Of a DNA stretch of 64,000 nucleotides, positions 1-13,330 are shown piece by piece. A program made the translations under genes and the position numbers. Where the stretch lies: the NCBI GenBank assembly GCA_030762935.1, contig CM060890.1, positions 68,512,765-68,576,764 of the forward strand. Direction: 5' to 3'. How positions within the stretch are numbered: the first letter of the stretch is position 1; every line of letters begins with the position of its first letter. This stretch comes from Hymenopus coronatus. Its lineage: Eukaryota > Arthropoda > Insecta > Mantodea > Hymenopodidae. The notes under the pieces are model-generated. The model saw only the letters and a program-made list of their open reading frames with translations, was not told the DNA's origin and did no database searches.

Positions 1-425
1 TATACCTATATCCGTAAAAATATATGATTACAGCCCTTCAAATCAACTTGTATCGAAAATTTACTCCAGAGCAAATACAGAAAATGCTACTAGCGCACAA
101 GCTGGTCTGTTGCTCGATTTTCCTTGTGGCAGATGAGAACGGAATTTGTAAGGTCACATACCTAGAGCTACGTATTGATGATATTTGATCTAAGCTATTA
201 GGCTCGATATGGTATTGCATTACGTTACTTCCAGAGGTAACAGTAAACCAGCCAGTATCACCCTTGGGTGACTGCGGTTGTCACACATCAGTACAATACT
301 AATCACATCACCCTATATAATATGTTGGCATGCACTTATTTCCGGGAAAAGCAGCTAAAAGGGGGAAAAAGTTTAGAAACTTTGAAACTTTTAAATAGAC
401 TATATTTTATGTGTGGAATGCAAAC
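1..425. other. AT-rich spacer, nothing recognised
   Basis: I see no gene, RNA or repeat signature here. The one short minus-strand frame (38-220) has no recognisable domain. Confidence 0.5.
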
Positions 426-429
426 CGGG

Positions 430-640
430 ACAGAATCCAACCCGATTGCTGCGACGGAGCAGGATGATACCGCGGTGGTCTGTCATTTCTTTCCAAAGAA
501 TGGAGATGAATGGACACAACTGTCACACCTAGAAAGCAGCGAGGAAGAATTCTTGTGGAGGGAAAGTTCCCATGCCCCCACCGGGAATCGAACCTATGGC
601 CCCCCTGCCAGAGACGGCCGTGCTACAACTGTACTACGGG
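430..640 (-). repeat. tRNA-derived SINE remnant (family C)
   Basis: On the minus strand there is a tRNA-like head with a good RNA polymerase III B box, GGTTCGATTCC (complement of 584-594). GC-richer sequence runs on through about 430. The A-box half is less clear. The open frame at 268-741 crosses this repeat and is not taken as a gene. No target duplication was found, so the ends are approximate. Confidence 0.55.
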
Positions 641-644
641 TACA

Positions 645-3600
645 TCTTATTGTTACCAAAGAGTTGATTATATGGAGAATAATATACATATTAAATCATT
701 CGTGCTGGTGTCCACATAACAGGATAATCAGTAATTGTTAAGGCTAAGTATGACGAAAAAAGTTAAAGTGACCTGCAGCTGAACTAATATTGAATTACGT
801 AGAACATAGTTATATTTTTAATGGAATACACTTATTTCTGACTGCTTGTCTTAACGATTCAGATACTAGCTATCTGATTAAAAATATAAGTTGTTTCTTG
901 TTAGTTATAGGATGTACATGTTCATAGTTCTATCTCTAAACCATTATGAATAAGTGTCTTGCAAGACAAGAATCGGATATAATGGGGTGATCTTGAATAA
1001 CGCGACTGCAACTGCCAGGCCTGACTTGATACAAGTATGCGGTTTAATTACTTGGTTCTGCGGTGGACTAGCTCACGCGTCTGCGGACGGTAACACAGTT
1101 TGAAATTCATTTGCGTAACGCTGTTTCCCAATGCCTCTTTTACACTGTAGTCATCGCAAGGCGACTCGCGCATTGGCAGCGGCAGCGGCAGCTTGGACTT
1201 CCACCGGAAGAGTTATACCCGCAAAGTTCACATTCTTATTGCTACAGCTTTAATTGAAAATATGAGCACATGCCTTATGATAAGCGTGTTGGGGAACCTA
1301 TATACACACTTCTCGCTATACACATATTTGTTGTATTTCTCAGGAAATGTTCATTTTCACTCCAATATTCAGTATCTGAAATTGAGTAAATTTCTCATCT
1401 GATGTTTTGTTGTATTCTTAATATGTGGAGTTGTTAAACTTTAGTTTAGTTCCCCGTAGCATACGTTTAAATCAGAGGATCTTGAAGGCTTAATGATTTA
1501 CTGATTACATTATCTTAAAGAATATGCGTAATTAAATTTAATGTTGCATCAGCTAGTATGTGCAGAAGCAGGGTGTTCTTGAGAAAGCCCAAACTGGCAT
1601 TCAGCTGTCCAAAAATGTGTGTAAGTCATTACTGCAACTTTGTTTCTTTAGAAAGTGTAGTCCCTATAATTCTGTATGCATTTACAGCGCGCAGAATAGT
1701 ATGTTTAAAATAGGGTATCGCTGCATTCTAGTATCTGTTATTTTACAAGAAATGTAAATATTATAGAACGTGCTTCATCAAAGAAGAATATTAAGCGTGT
1801 ATCAATTTATTGTCATAGAAATTTCGCTAAATTGAATTACAGAAATATGCCGACTCAGAGGATTGCGTGAATATTAATGTAAACACCAAATTTTGAAAGA
1901 AGAAGAAACTCAGTCAAAAAATTTACTTAATTCCCAAAAAATATACTAGAAAGTGTAATTCAAGTTTTCCGAGAGCCAAAAAAATGTCAACGCAGGACAA
2001 GGTTTCAAACATCTCTTGTAATAAGGTATGTGCTGATTAGAATGCTTTTATAACTGCAAATATGAAAATGTGAGGCGCTTGCCTGAATATTACAACTGTT
2101 CCAACTGGAGTCGGATCTCTAGCGGCCGGCATTGCTTTTAATCCTATATAAGTTGACAGCTACATGCTATTAAATTATCTGACATCTTAAACGTTTGCGA
2201 TGCATTTAGCGCATTTTATATTGCAGAAAGTTTCCAATCTCCCTTATTAAGAAACTACCCAATTTAGAAAGAAGAATCGATACTCCTAATTGAAACGAAT
2301 TTTAATTGTTAAAACTAGAATCAAATGCGCAGATGTCGCATAGACATCGCCGAAAGCCATCTCTCTGAATGCAATTTCATCTGCAATGAATTGCAAAAGA
2401 ATAAAAATGAAAGATCCATAGCAAATTGTTTTTCTTCCTTTTCTATACATGATTTCGACCCCGGCTATTCACAGCTGCGTTCAGCAACATACGTTGAGTA
2501 TCGACTAATAAGGGAAAGCATCAACATTCCGTGTCAGTTTTTATTTTTCTTTAATGAAAGTAATTTTTGCAGGATTCAAATGAGAGTTGAGCATTTTACA
2601 TTTTCTTGCAAAGAAACGTCTCTGGACATAAAAATTCCTTCGTTTCTCTAGTGCTTTAAACGCTGTAAGTAAACAGAACCGGAGTGTTTAATACGAACAG
2701 AAAGAAAAAAGTCGATTTCCGATGTTGTAGGAAATCCAAAAGGATACTCTGCTTTTAGAAATTACCGGCTCTACCCAACGGCTTTTCTTTTAAAAGCGTT
2801 TCCTTAAGAAGATTTATTTTCTTTCTTTGCAACTTGCCAACCTTACGATCCTTTAACTCCAATTTTTTTTTTCAAATGTGCGGCTACTTACTCCCACAGT
2901 TTCTACAAGGATTATCGGAAAACTTCACCAACGCAGGAACGGACTTAAATGTTCAGAATCCATTAGGGTAGACACAAGCAAGGAAGGAAAGCCTCAACAC
3001 GTTTATTGGGTACTGAACAATATCTGAGGCATCCGAAATTTAAACAATAAGAAAAGAAAAAGGTGTTTTAATGCTTTTCCGCTTGCTTTAATTTGATCGT
3101 TTTACATATGCAGGCATTAATCAATTGTTGAAAAGTGTAGAATTACTTATGCAGAATGCCATTAATTGATAACAATTGTTGCCTTGTTATACATTGTGTG
3201 ATTCCTTATACAATAATTATTTGCAACATAATCCTATGCTTCACAGGTATTCATTTTCTTAATTCAGTATTCATTTGTAGAATATAAAATCGCCAAGAGA
3301 TGTAAATACATATTAAGTTGGTGGAACGTGTTTTGAATTTAGTTTTACAATTCGGAATTTACTAACGCTCTAAAGATCCTAAAGAATATGTGAGGATGAT
3401 GAATTGATATTTCCAATGAAGGTATAGGTTATGTCGGCATATTTTAACAAATGTCATTATTGACTTAATTAATCACATATTCACTGCAGCAGGTAGTTCA
3501 TTCGACGTTAGACAGTTAACAGTTGATGGCTGGCGTCCCATTGAACCCTACACTCACGACTCAGTGCAATTCAAAATACACCTGCACTGCATTTCTTCCT

Positions 3601-4160
3601 GCTTTTATAGTTAGAAAATGATGTCACAAACTTTCCCGAAACTTGTGGAAGGCACTGGAAATCGAACCTGGGAGAAACATTTCAAATATCGGAAAGAATT
3701 ATGTTGTGAGAACAGAAGTGTTTCAGAAGGATCCTGTTGCGATGTGTTGTTGTTTATCATTGCACTGCGATGTCTCATGTTCCATCTTCAGTGTCACATG
3801 CAAGAGCGAACATGAACGATCACATGCCGGACGACGTTGTCACAATATTTATACTACTGTGTACAGGCATGAAAAAAAAAAGAACAAATGATTTGATAAA
3901 AGCTAAGATTCACAAAGAAAGGTTAATAAAGATGGTTGTTATTACTTATTTTATCTTCAAAACGAAATACCAATCGTTTGCAGAAAGCATCCTACAGATT
4001 TTTAAATTATCAATATTTTTATTGCGTATATAATTACCTTAACCTCCTAAAATGCAATGCAAATTTTGAGAAGTCCAGTCCTTTGATGATGGAATATTTG
4101 TCATGAATTATTGATAAACATAACGGAAAAAAAGTAGTTGGATTTTTTGTATCTACGTAT
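645..4160. other. AT-rich spacer with weak ORFs
   Basis: Nothing is recognised in 3.5 kb. The longest frame is 2325-2651 on the plus strand (108 codons). It has no known domain, signal peptide or splice context, so I do not call it a gene. A B-box-like motif on the minus strand near 3660 is too isolated to call a SINE. Confidence 0.5.
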
Positions 4161-4162
4161 GT

Positions 4163-4220
4163 GTATATATATATGAATATAAATATATATATATATATAT
4201 ATATGTAAATATATGAATAT
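4163..4220. repeat. (TA)n microsatellite, interrupted
   Basis: A run of AT dinucleotides with a few G and AA interruptions lies in a very AT-rich stretch. Confidence 0.9.
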
Positions 4221-6504
4221 GTATTAAAATACCCATGTTAATATTGACAAACAAGCATCATATTCTGTATTAATACAAAATTGTAGTATCCTTTAAATGT
4301 AATCAAGTAAACTTATAATAATATCATTTTAGAAATAAAACACTCATTAAAATTAGCTATGAATTACTGCAAAAATGTTCCCTCTCTCATTGTTTTTTTT
4401 TTTTACCCGAAGATAACATCGATATGAGAGGATGTAAATATATATGCATAAATTAATATCATGTACGCAGATGATATTAATATAATCTAAAGATTACCTT
4501 CATAAGAACATTATTCAATTAAATTACACAAAGAAATATATAAAATAGTGGTGTTTGTGTGGAGAATATAATATTAAAAAATGAAAGTCATTAATAGTGA
4601 TCTAATATAAGAAGTAAATATTTTTGATACAAGGAGTGTGAACTACTAATATATAATAAGAATGACCGTAAATAAAAAATAAGATAAACGAAGGAATTGA
4701 ACGTAAATGGAAATAAACATAATAATAAAAATTCAACTACAGATGCATGATGTTGCCTTAAAACCATCCTTACTGAGTAGTAGCAAGATGTGAATGTTTA
4801 GAACGGTAGTGTAAGGCTCTTGCATCTAGTCTAGAAGAGATTTATGAGATTTTCTTCGTAGTGAACCTTAGAGGTCAAATAAAAAAAAGTAAGGACATCA
4901 AATAACGTAATGATTTTTACCTTAAATTTCTTTTCTGAAGTGCTGGTTTCAAATATAACTTACCTTCCAAATGGTATATCATTAGAATCATATTTTTACT
5001 ACCTATTAGTAAAAATACATTTAGATAGGTTTAAATAACGTAGCTAAAGCATTTCACCTAATTACTTTGTCTAACCCCTGAATCGGAGGAAAAGGAGTAC
5101 TTTTGCATTTCCTCCTTTGAATTCAGACAACTTTTCTAAAAATAACATGCATGAATCTATTTGTTTCCCCCCCTCCGTCCCCATTGGTTCCATTTGAATT
5201 ATAATATATCTACGAGTATTCGTTTTCATACTTGGAATCTGAAACGGGTAAGTAGTTGAAACAACCCATGCAAAAACTCATATTTTTAGCTGCAGGTAGA
5301 ACACGGGATTTTTCGGATTGTTGAACCTTAGAAAATACCATTTTTGCTCCTCCTCTGCACGGTTGATAACACTTGAAGGCCAGCACTTGGCAACAACGTA
5401 GCATTTTCATGGTGCGCTTCGATTGTCATTTGTTGCTTCCGAGGTAAGATTTCATATTTCACGCTACGGAGAATGCTACTATATGGAGAAAGAAATCTCT
5501 ATAAGCAAATAGAAAAAGAAAGACGGGTCTCAGAGTATGAAGCGAAGAGCTAAATGTACCATGAAAGGAAAGAAGCAGAGAAACTTGGGTTTACATATTT
5601 CACATAAGGAACCGCGGAAATGCAAATATAGTTTGGCGAATTCTTCTCAATATTGACTGTTTACGCCAAATTTGTTTGGGGGAGTCTTTGTTAGTTTTTA
5701 GAAGATTGGTAATATTGGTAACTAAGCAGCGTTACACTCGAAATCCCCCACAAAAAGTGCCGGCCGATATGTGTCATGTGTTTAGTTGGTAAGAAATTTT
5801 AAAGCAGCTCCTCCCACATTTATCTTCACCTGTTTCAATTAATACATGGTTTTCCCGTGACGGCAAATGTGCACCAGAGTTTAGGGTCTGAGCAAGCTAT
5901 ATACTCGTTGAGAAAAAATATTAGTTGTATTGGTTGTTCTTCCGTAAGCTAAAAAGGTAGATTTAGAATAAGAAAATGTGAAAATCGACAGTGGGGTTTA
6001 TCTAAATGAAGTGGAGAAGCTTTGCATTTTACCGGAACATTCTAATCACATAGTTTTATATGGTCTGCTGAGATGCTAGAGCAGTTGCTGTTCGGGTTAT
6101 GAGCATGACAGTGAATTTTTTATTCCGATTCTACCATTCCAAACTTACTTCGGAATTTTAACATATTTTAGTAACAGAGTTTTAGAAGAAACTGAGTATG
6201 CATAAGTATACCAACTCTTTTCTGGTAATGCAAAGCTACGAAGTTTTAAATTTACGTGTTTCATTTGTGTGTAACTCAGTTCTTTATCATAATTTTTTTT
6301 AATACCGGCATCTCATTCCAGGCACTGGCTTGTAAATTCTCAATTCAAGGAGCGTAAATAGCAAAAACTCATCAAAAACCCCGTTCGTGGCATTTCTTCC
6401 AGCAGTTTGACCTTTCCGTATGATTCCGCAGCCCTGTATTCTTGTTCATTAAGGGCAATTGTTTTCTGTTTTATTTTTGTCCTTATTCTTCAGTTGGTAT
6501 ACAT
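4221..6504. other. AT-rich spacer, nothing recognised
   Basis: There is no supported gene or repeat. The minus-strand frame 5210-5410 (66 codons) has no recognisable domain. Confidence 0.5.
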
Positions 6505-7343
6505 AAAAATCTGATGTGTTCCATTCCCATGGCTTTCTCTACTTCTGTGTAAAACATTATTGTTAATAAGCTTATTCTTCTATTTACTTCATGCTAATCG
6601 AGAAAAAATTAGCAGAAATAGTCATCCTACTTGCTTCCTTGTAAGTAGAAGCGAAATATGGTAGTAACATAGGTTAAAGTGAAGTCAAAAGCTGGTTACT
6701 AGGTGAAGTTCCTTTGTTTGCATGGACACGAGTTGACAAATTCCTGTATGAGAAACGTACAAGCTTTTCAAAACCAAAACCAAGGAATATCTAAACAACG
6801 ATCAACTCCTCGAAAAAAATGTATATTAACATAAATTATGTGTTTTAATATAATCTACATTTATTGATTGGTGAGTTTTGTCCATTTCTTACGGTTAAAA
6901 TTTCGTAAAATTCATCCAGAATAAAGCAGTCTTCAGAGGCTATTCCCAGAAAATTCAAGCTAAATATATTATTTGTCAGGTAAATATCTTTAATATACGT
7001 TATTTTAATCAAAATCGTTAGAGCGAGTTTTGAGAAAATCAAACTTTTCGAAAAAAGTTCCATGTAAAAGGTAGTTGGGGTGGGGGATTTTCTTGAAAAT
7101 CTTCGTGTGGCATCCTTGGAAGATATCAAACTTAAATACCAAGTATGGTATTTAACGGTCTTTTCGTTTTTGAGCTATGCTGTCCCCCCCCCCACACACT
7201 ACACACGGACCTTTTTCCAAAAAATGATTTTTTTGGATTCAGGGGGACCCAAAACATGTATTCCGGTGAAATCTCGGTATCGAATTTTTGGGTGCTATAC
7301 CTTCTCTATACACTATGTACATAGTACATGTAGAGAAAGTAAT
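6505..7343 (+). repeat. Family A repeat, near full length
   Basis: This copy runs from the head motif ATCTGATGTGTTCC to the terminal hairpin. In order it has: the head with the ACTTTCTCTAC-like block; a middle part shared with all other copies; a C-rich stretch followed by CACACAC near 7185-7200; and the tail, which ends in ACTATGTACATAGT and then GTAGAGAAAGTAA. It is one of the least damaged copies and serves as a reference here. The open frames 6845-7129 (minus) and 7080-7367 (plus) lie inside it. Similar frames recur in other copies but are not kept, so the repeat appears non-coding. Confidence 0.9.
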
Positions 7344-8319
7344 AAAACGGAAATGATTACAATTTAATTCCCTGTAGCAGCTGCACATGTTTGTTTTACG
7401 CCCCTCTTTCCTTCACTTTTGAGTCTGGAATCGCTTAGTAGAGATTTTAGTGCCAGAATTTTAATCTAAGGCCAAAAGAATATAGACAAATTTTCGAGTG
7501 TCTTCCAGCCACTAAGTAAAATGCTTCTGTTTCCTTCTCCGTTCTTCTATATATATTTTTAATTAGATTGTTTAATAAATAAATAAAGCTGACTTATATT
7601 TAATTTCAGTTTTAGTTGTTTTAGCTGGAATGTCTAAAAGTGCTCAAATTGCTTTTTTCCGCATAATTACCAACTGCTATAGCAGCTCTCACCCCCTCTA
7701 TTATAACAAACGAGACCAGGCAGGTGTAGAACACACATTATGTATATTCTGCCAACAGCAAATAACTATGTATATTCTGCCATTAACAACAAAACCTTCG
7801 ACAGTTTTATTTTTTGCAACTGCATATGTTGATCATGTCATATCTGGTGGTTCAGTTTTATTTTAAGGTAATGTCTGCAAACTGCAGACAGAAATGACCT
7901 TCACTTCATTAATCGCGATCTCGTTGCTTCATTATGTGACTTAAAGCTCGGTGTAATTTTTCAGTGAACATAAATTAATAGCACAGATATATACTATGCC
8001 CGAATATGACTCATTGATTCCAAATTTTAAATTTTTCTCGCTTTGAAGGAAAAGGAAGTTATGAAGAGTAAACGTTTCCCTCCAGAATATGATACAGAAA
8101 GTAAGCAATATTAAAACGTACGTGATAGATATAATAGAGAAGGCATGGTATTCTATCCAAAATGCAATACTAATATTCAATGGAAACATGTTTCGAAAAC
8201 CAATGAGTCAAAAAAAGAAAGATAAAAAAAAAAAAAAGCAGAAAAACGACCATGTATGCGATGTGTTTGTTGACAGCTTTGCTGAAAAACTTAAAGGTGA
8301 TACTTAAGTTTAGTATGCT
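7344..8319. other. AT-rich spacer
   Basis: Nothing is recognised. Frames 7630-7866, 7941-8189 and 8089-8307 are short and low in complexity (the last includes a lysine run made by an A tract). Confidence 0.5.
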
Positions 8320-8915
8320 CCAATGTTGCGACACGAAACTTTTCCAGAAAACTAAGTTGCCTCTAAATAACCTTTAGTGGAAATTTTTAAAAAATTTAGT
8401 TTTCTCAAAAAAAGGTATAACGACTTTGATTAAAATACCGTATATACGTGACAAATAAAATGTTTATCTTGAATTTTCTTGGAATAGATCCTGAAGGTCT
8501 ATTCATTTTGAAATAATTTTTCTGGATTATGTATAAGTGGTAAACCATTAAAACTACTTACTAACAAACATCTAGAATTTTCTTAAAACACACGATTTAT
8601 GTCATGTATATCTTTGTCGTATAGTTGCCCGTTTCCCAGACATTTAAATTGTTAAACTTTTCTTATACGGGACCACATTTCCTTTTGTGCCTCTCTTTTG
8701 TACTAGCAAGGCAAAGTGAACCGAAATTCAGTTGTTCACATTTGTCCAGATTTTAAAAGATTTGATCGCTTTACTCAAGTGGATTACCTTATTTCACTTA
8801 GAAGGAATGAAGTAATACGACAATTTCTACTAATGTGTGTTTTAATCGACATGATGCAAATTTTTGTGTGGCAGAACAGGTAGAGATAGTCATGTCGATG
8901 GAACATAAGGTTTTT
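8320..8915 (-). repeat. Family A repeat, diverged, tail missing
   Basis: The minus-strand middle of family A is recognisable: the GCGACACGAA block, then the block around 8455-8480 matching the reference middle. The head block near 8880-8912 (TAGAGATAGTCATGT) closes the copy. The hairpin tail is absent. Confidence 0.75.
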
Positions 8916-8967
8916 GTTTTCCTCTTCTATATTGATAGGAAGGGATGTATTATACTCAGATAAATTG

Positions 8968-9018
8968 TTTATTATATTATGTTTGTCCTATTTTTTTCTT
9001 TATTTTTGTCTTCGATGA
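8968..9018. repeat. Short segment shared with the mitochondrial insert at 52888-52938
   Basis: About 50 bases match 52888-52938 with only a handful of differences; both share TTTATTATATTAT followed by TTTGTCCTATTTT. At 52.9 kb this piece lies between the atp6 and nad3 fragments. It may be mitochondrial (inner nad3) or an independent AT-rich repeat. Which of the two is unresolved. Confidence 0.5.
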
Positions 9019-9019
9019 T

Positions 9020-9665
9020 ACATGGTGATACTTTCCACGTTTGAATTGTGGTCAGAGTGTAGTGACGTTTTGGCCTAGGAGAAGGTTTTGTGACAGCAAA
9101 CCAAAATTGCTTCGGTGGCAGACACCGCCAAAGTTCAACAAACGCGCGGCTGGCACATCCAGCAATTTTTCAGCATTTTCTCACTTTCTCTGTTCTACTT
9201 TTATGCTCCTATTGGGAGATAAATTTCGGAGCACATATTTCGTCCGTGGTTAAGTGGCAATATATTTCCTGAACAGAATACAGAGTTTACCCCTCACATT
9301 TGATTCGAGAAAGCCGGTAGTGCGCTTTTTAGTGCCCTAATTTCAAGAGTATTTTTTTACTACTAAACTTTTGTAGTCTATTATTCCACTAACCTGCTAC
9401 AGCAGTTGCTTAAAGTGATATCCCTCGGCGTTTCATTCTCGACATCTTTCGATAGCATTTGCATCCACACACAAAAGTAAGATAACATTTCAGTTTATAA
9501 CTTTAGTTGCCGTATGGGCTGACACTTATAGTGCTACAGATCGTAAATACTTGTTGGTAGAACTTCAAGTAATGCGAAATTTCATCCTGCGCTTAGATCT
9601 ATGAATTTTATAGTTCAACAAGCCCGTTTCTTTAAATCTATTGACATGATATCTTACTGTATGTC
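9020..9665. other. Spacer, nothing recognised
   Basis: No supported feature was found. Two overlapping short frames at 9041-9272 have no domain. Confidence 0.45.
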
Positions 9666-9675
9666 TATTTACTTG

Positions 9676-9904
9676 ATTTTGTTTATAGTGTTTAACGCCC
9701 GCTATTATTACCATGACACCGCAGGCGATGACGTTCGTGATACATGACATGAAGCTGAAGCACCGGTGGAATGCAATGATGGAGAAAACCGGAGAACCCG
9801 GCTCCACTTTGTCCACCAAAAGTCCCACATACGGTCGCTTGGGATCGAAATCGGGCCGTCTAGGCGAATGTTCTACCCACTCTGTCATGGCGTGGCCTAC
9901 TTAT
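9676..9904 (-). repeat. tRNA-derived SINE, family B, with probable target duplication
   Basis: The minus strand reads as a family B SINE: a tRNA-like head (GTGGGTAGAACATTCGCC, then a B-box-like TTTCGATCCC), the family body with CCGGGTTCTCCGG and CATTCCACCGGTGC, and a tail ending AACACTATAAACAAAAT. The flanks TATTTACTTG (9666-9675) and TATTTACCTG (9905-9914) match at 9 of 10 bases, so they are a likely target-site duplication. The ORFs at 9565-9888 and 9713-9937 are frames of this repeat. Confidence 0.8.
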
Positions 9905-9914
9905 TATTTACCTG

Positions 9915-12900
9915 TTGAATGCCAGAAGATCTATTAACAATTTCCTAAAAACCTATTGAAATGAAGCTTTTTTGACGCCAGCATCGTACATAATATTCGC
10001 TGTTGAGTACATTTCAAAGTCGGCATTTTAATTATTTAATACCTATACATATATACACTTTAAACGGATTTCCTAATAGGCTCACTAGCAAACACATCTT
10101 ACACAAGCAGACACTTCACAATGTACAAAGCAACGACTGGAAACACAGAATACGTGTTTTATTGCCTACATTCAACCTGTTCTAAGCATTGACCGTACAC
10201 ACTTCGGCCCGCACAGCACTACAAATCCTCAGTGTTGGGATGTTTCCCGCTATCTGGAGCAAGCATTTCTGGAACGATCCTTATTAAGAACCATCAAACT
10301 TATGGTCCCTTATTGCAAACTTGGGGAATGACACATTTTAACAAAAAAATCAACAAAAATGTTTATGTGCTGTTGTAACAGTACATAAGTAAAGCAATAA
10401 TCAGAATACTTCATTTAGGTCCATTTCTATCTCTTCGGGAAGGTAACTCAGATAAATACTATAACTGGGACAATGAATGGTGTATACATAGCTTCAGAGT
10501 AATTGTTTGTCTCAATATTACTGAATAATAATAATTAATAAATAAATAAACTTCACACAGAAACAATTTTATCTATGGCTGACCCATACGTAATTTGAAC
10601 ATATTGGAAAGGTATCACATTTTGTTAAAAGTATACTATTTTTATTTGTTATTGTTCTTATCTTATCTTATTATATCAGTACAACATTAACGCTTTATAC
10701 AAATACAGATGCATTACTTTGGTGGTTAGGCTATTTCACCAAACCAACCGATGAAGCTGTCAAGGAGGAAGTTGATTATTTCCTATATTGCCAGAAAATT
10801 CACAAATAGAGAAATTGAGAGGGAAAAGGGTCGTGGCAACACTGTTAAAGGCATACATTATGATACTTGGTGTATTACCAGGGGATGGGTAGGACATTAC
10901 GTTTTGTCCAGAAGTATAAAGTGCGTTTGTCTTCTAGAATCCCGAAATGTTTATGGCATACTTATTTTCAATGGTTATGTTACTTTTGGACGACGTTACC
11001 TCATCCCTCTGAACCTAACTGGTCGGGTTGTCTCTTTCCTTTGTCATGTTCAAACTACTCGGAGTCGAGGGTCGTGAAGGCGGTTTTACAGTTATTCTAC
11101 TTGGAACTGTGGACAGATGAGAAGTGTAGTAGAAATCTGAGATCTATTTTAAAACAAAGATCATTCCGAATCGTTTCCTGAAATCTGCTACATTTTAGTT
11201 TTTACTAGTGTTAATGTTAACTAGTGTTATTTTTTCTCTGGAGCATACAGATTCTTCTCTGCAAAGTTTAGCTATAGTTGTAAACCCTTTTGGACCATTG
11301 ATATTGTACGCTTGAAATATATATGCATGTTTTTTACAGAAGAAATGTTAGTACAAAGCACAGAAATAAAAAACTCAATTCTTACAGAAAAGAAAGTGAA
11401 CAATGAGATGTAACAATACTTTTTAATAACAAAATGTTTAGATATTCATGGAAGGTTGTGTAGAAATATTGACGGGATTAGGATTGTCACTCTGGGTTAT
11501 GCTCGGTGCAACGCAGGCACTCGTTGGAAGTTCTGCGACCTGCTGTCTTCTGTTGGTGATCCTGCTATTCCTTCGCTTCCCCGTAGGACAGATTTCGTGA
11601 GAACGCTGCGAAATCCGAACACCCGGGTATTTCTGACGCTACTAGAAGCAGTCGGGCCGAATATCTGAGCCCCTCCCGGAAAGGAACTGTTTGGATTGGG
11701 TTGGACTCAACATAACAGTGGTCCCGATACCCTTGGGAGATTAGATACGCCTGGGCGGGATTGTCAGACGCCTCAATGTTCTCCGACACTAACCAGGATA
11801 GTTAGTAGACGGTAGCAAGTAGCTGTCGCCTCCACCTACGTCTTCGATGATCATTTATTTTATGAGGTTGACAGCGCCATAAGTGGCTTATCCACATCCG
11901 TGGCCGGTTTATAGAACAGATATCAACCTAATGGAAAAGCCCACGGACTTGTCCCGGATTTGCAGAGCACGCCTGAGTAGTAAGGTTTATGCTGCTTGGT
12001 ATTGCTTGGTATCCCTTTGCCTGTTTCCTGAAAGGGGTTCCATTATGCGTTTGGTTATTACCTGGATTTACTTCACTTGGAAAAATATTAAAAGGGCAAA
12101 CCAAGTTACGCTTAGCATGTTTTTTTCAACATAGCTAATTATGCGTTAGAAGGCTATTTGTAACAAGGTTGATGGGAAGCTAAATAGGGTTGATGGGAAG
12201 CTGCATTTATTACAGTCCCATGCCAGCTCCTCCAGCCTTTTTTAAACCTTTTGACGTGCAGCTTTAGCATCAGACTGCTAAGAAAGTGTGTTGCTAGCAA
12301 TCCGTTCGCGTTCTGTACAATGTAGACGAGAAGTCCCCGTACCGCTGTGAATGTTTAGTATCAAATGTTCATATGCAGGTTGGTAGCTATGCTACTTCAT
12401 TAATTGTTGCAATTCACGTTTACATGCTTCCTTAGGCAAGTTTTAATGTCGAGCCGTGGCAGATGTCATTGTTATACAACTGAGAAGCGTTTAGTGACAA
12501 ATGTATGGGTGCATGGACGACAAGATACAGTGCAGACAATGATACATTATGAGAGCATTCTAGGAAATATTTAGTAGGGCTTTACTGCAAAAAACAACGC
12601 TTCTGCTGACGTGGTTTTGATTTCTGCGGTGTTAAAAACATGCCATGGAAGAGAAGAAACATGAGCCGGAGTCCCTGCTTTGTTAGAGCAATCTCCTATG
12701 AAATCGACCTGCTTCGGAACTCGGCATGCAGAGACCAATAATGCGATCACATAAAAATATCGTAGTCCTTTTTGGCCAACATTCGTGAATGAGTTATCGG
12801 ATAGAGATCGAAAAGAGAGCGTTGTACATTCGTAGACGAGTTATTGGATAGAAATCGGAATGAGAGCGTTTTAGCATACTGTGCTTTGCAACTCAATTTC

Positions 12901-12940
12901 CAAACATGGTGAACCGTACCAAGCTTATGCTTTCAAATTA
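9915..12940. other. Spacer with a GC-richer island at about 11.45-12.02 kb
   Basis: No gene is recognised. Frames at 10751-11077, 10867-11181, 11456-11668, 11565-11789 (minus) and 11883-12134 have no domain I know. The 11.45-12.02 kb part is clearly less AT-rich than its surroundings and could be the remains of an element. The stretch 12.4-12.9 kb directly upstream of the transposase fragment may be part of the same element, but I cannot align it. Confidence 0.4.
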
Positions 12941-12947
12941 ATGCAAC

Positions 12948-13330
12948 GTGTTAGAAATATTGTCTTTTGGGCCAATACAATCCTCATCTCACAGTAAAGT
13001 TGGAAAGGAATCCGCCCCACTAATGATATGGCCCGCAATGACATGTGCTTCGATCATACTTTTTGAAGGGACTGTGAATGGCCTATATTATTTACACATG
13101 CTACAAATATTATCAGTACTCCAGCTTGAGGAAAGGGGCCTAACAGAACGCATACGGTTGTCGCAAGATGAAGCACCTCCTCACCATACTTTTGAGTCCA
13201 CGAGTTCCTAAATGAACACTCTCCAGGACGATGGATAGGTCGCGGTTCATCAGCAACACCCACTTCCTTAAAATGGCCACCAAAAAGCTTTGGACTAACC
13301 ACACCCGATAATTCCTCATATGAAGTCGCT
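12948..13330 (+). pseudogene. Tc1/mariner-superfamily transposase fragment
   Basis: The frame 12948-13211 matches the catalytic core of Tc1-like DDE transposases common in arthropods. It has the FEGTVNG..Y..MLQ segment, then LQLEERGL, then a degenerate second-aspartate block QDEAPPHH, where the family usually has QDGAPPH. Just past the stop at 13211 the relatedness continues in other frames as LNEHSPGRWIGRG, followed by a damaged WPP segment near 13277. In life the enzyme cuts and pastes its own element at TA sites. The N-terminal DNA-binding part and the terminal inverted repeats are not visible and the frame is broken, so this is a dead fragment. The subfamily is uncertain. Confidence 0.8.

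Noticed and set aside
268..741. 157-codon frame
   Set aside because: It runs across a tRNA-derived SINE on the opposite strand; the coding look comes from the GC-richer repeat.
2325..2651. 108-codon plus-strand frame as a possible small gene
   Set aside because: No known domain, no signal or splice context, and in AT-rich DNA frames of this size arise by chance.
3640..3670. B-box-like motif on the minus strand (GGTTCGATTTCC)
   Set aside because: One extra base in the box, no A box and no repeat body nearby, so neither a tRNA gene nor a SINE can be supported.
6845..7367. Overlapping 94-95 codon frames inside family A as a conserved protein
   Set aside because: Similar frames appear in some other copies only because the DNA is repeated; they are broken differently in each and show no protein-like conservation.
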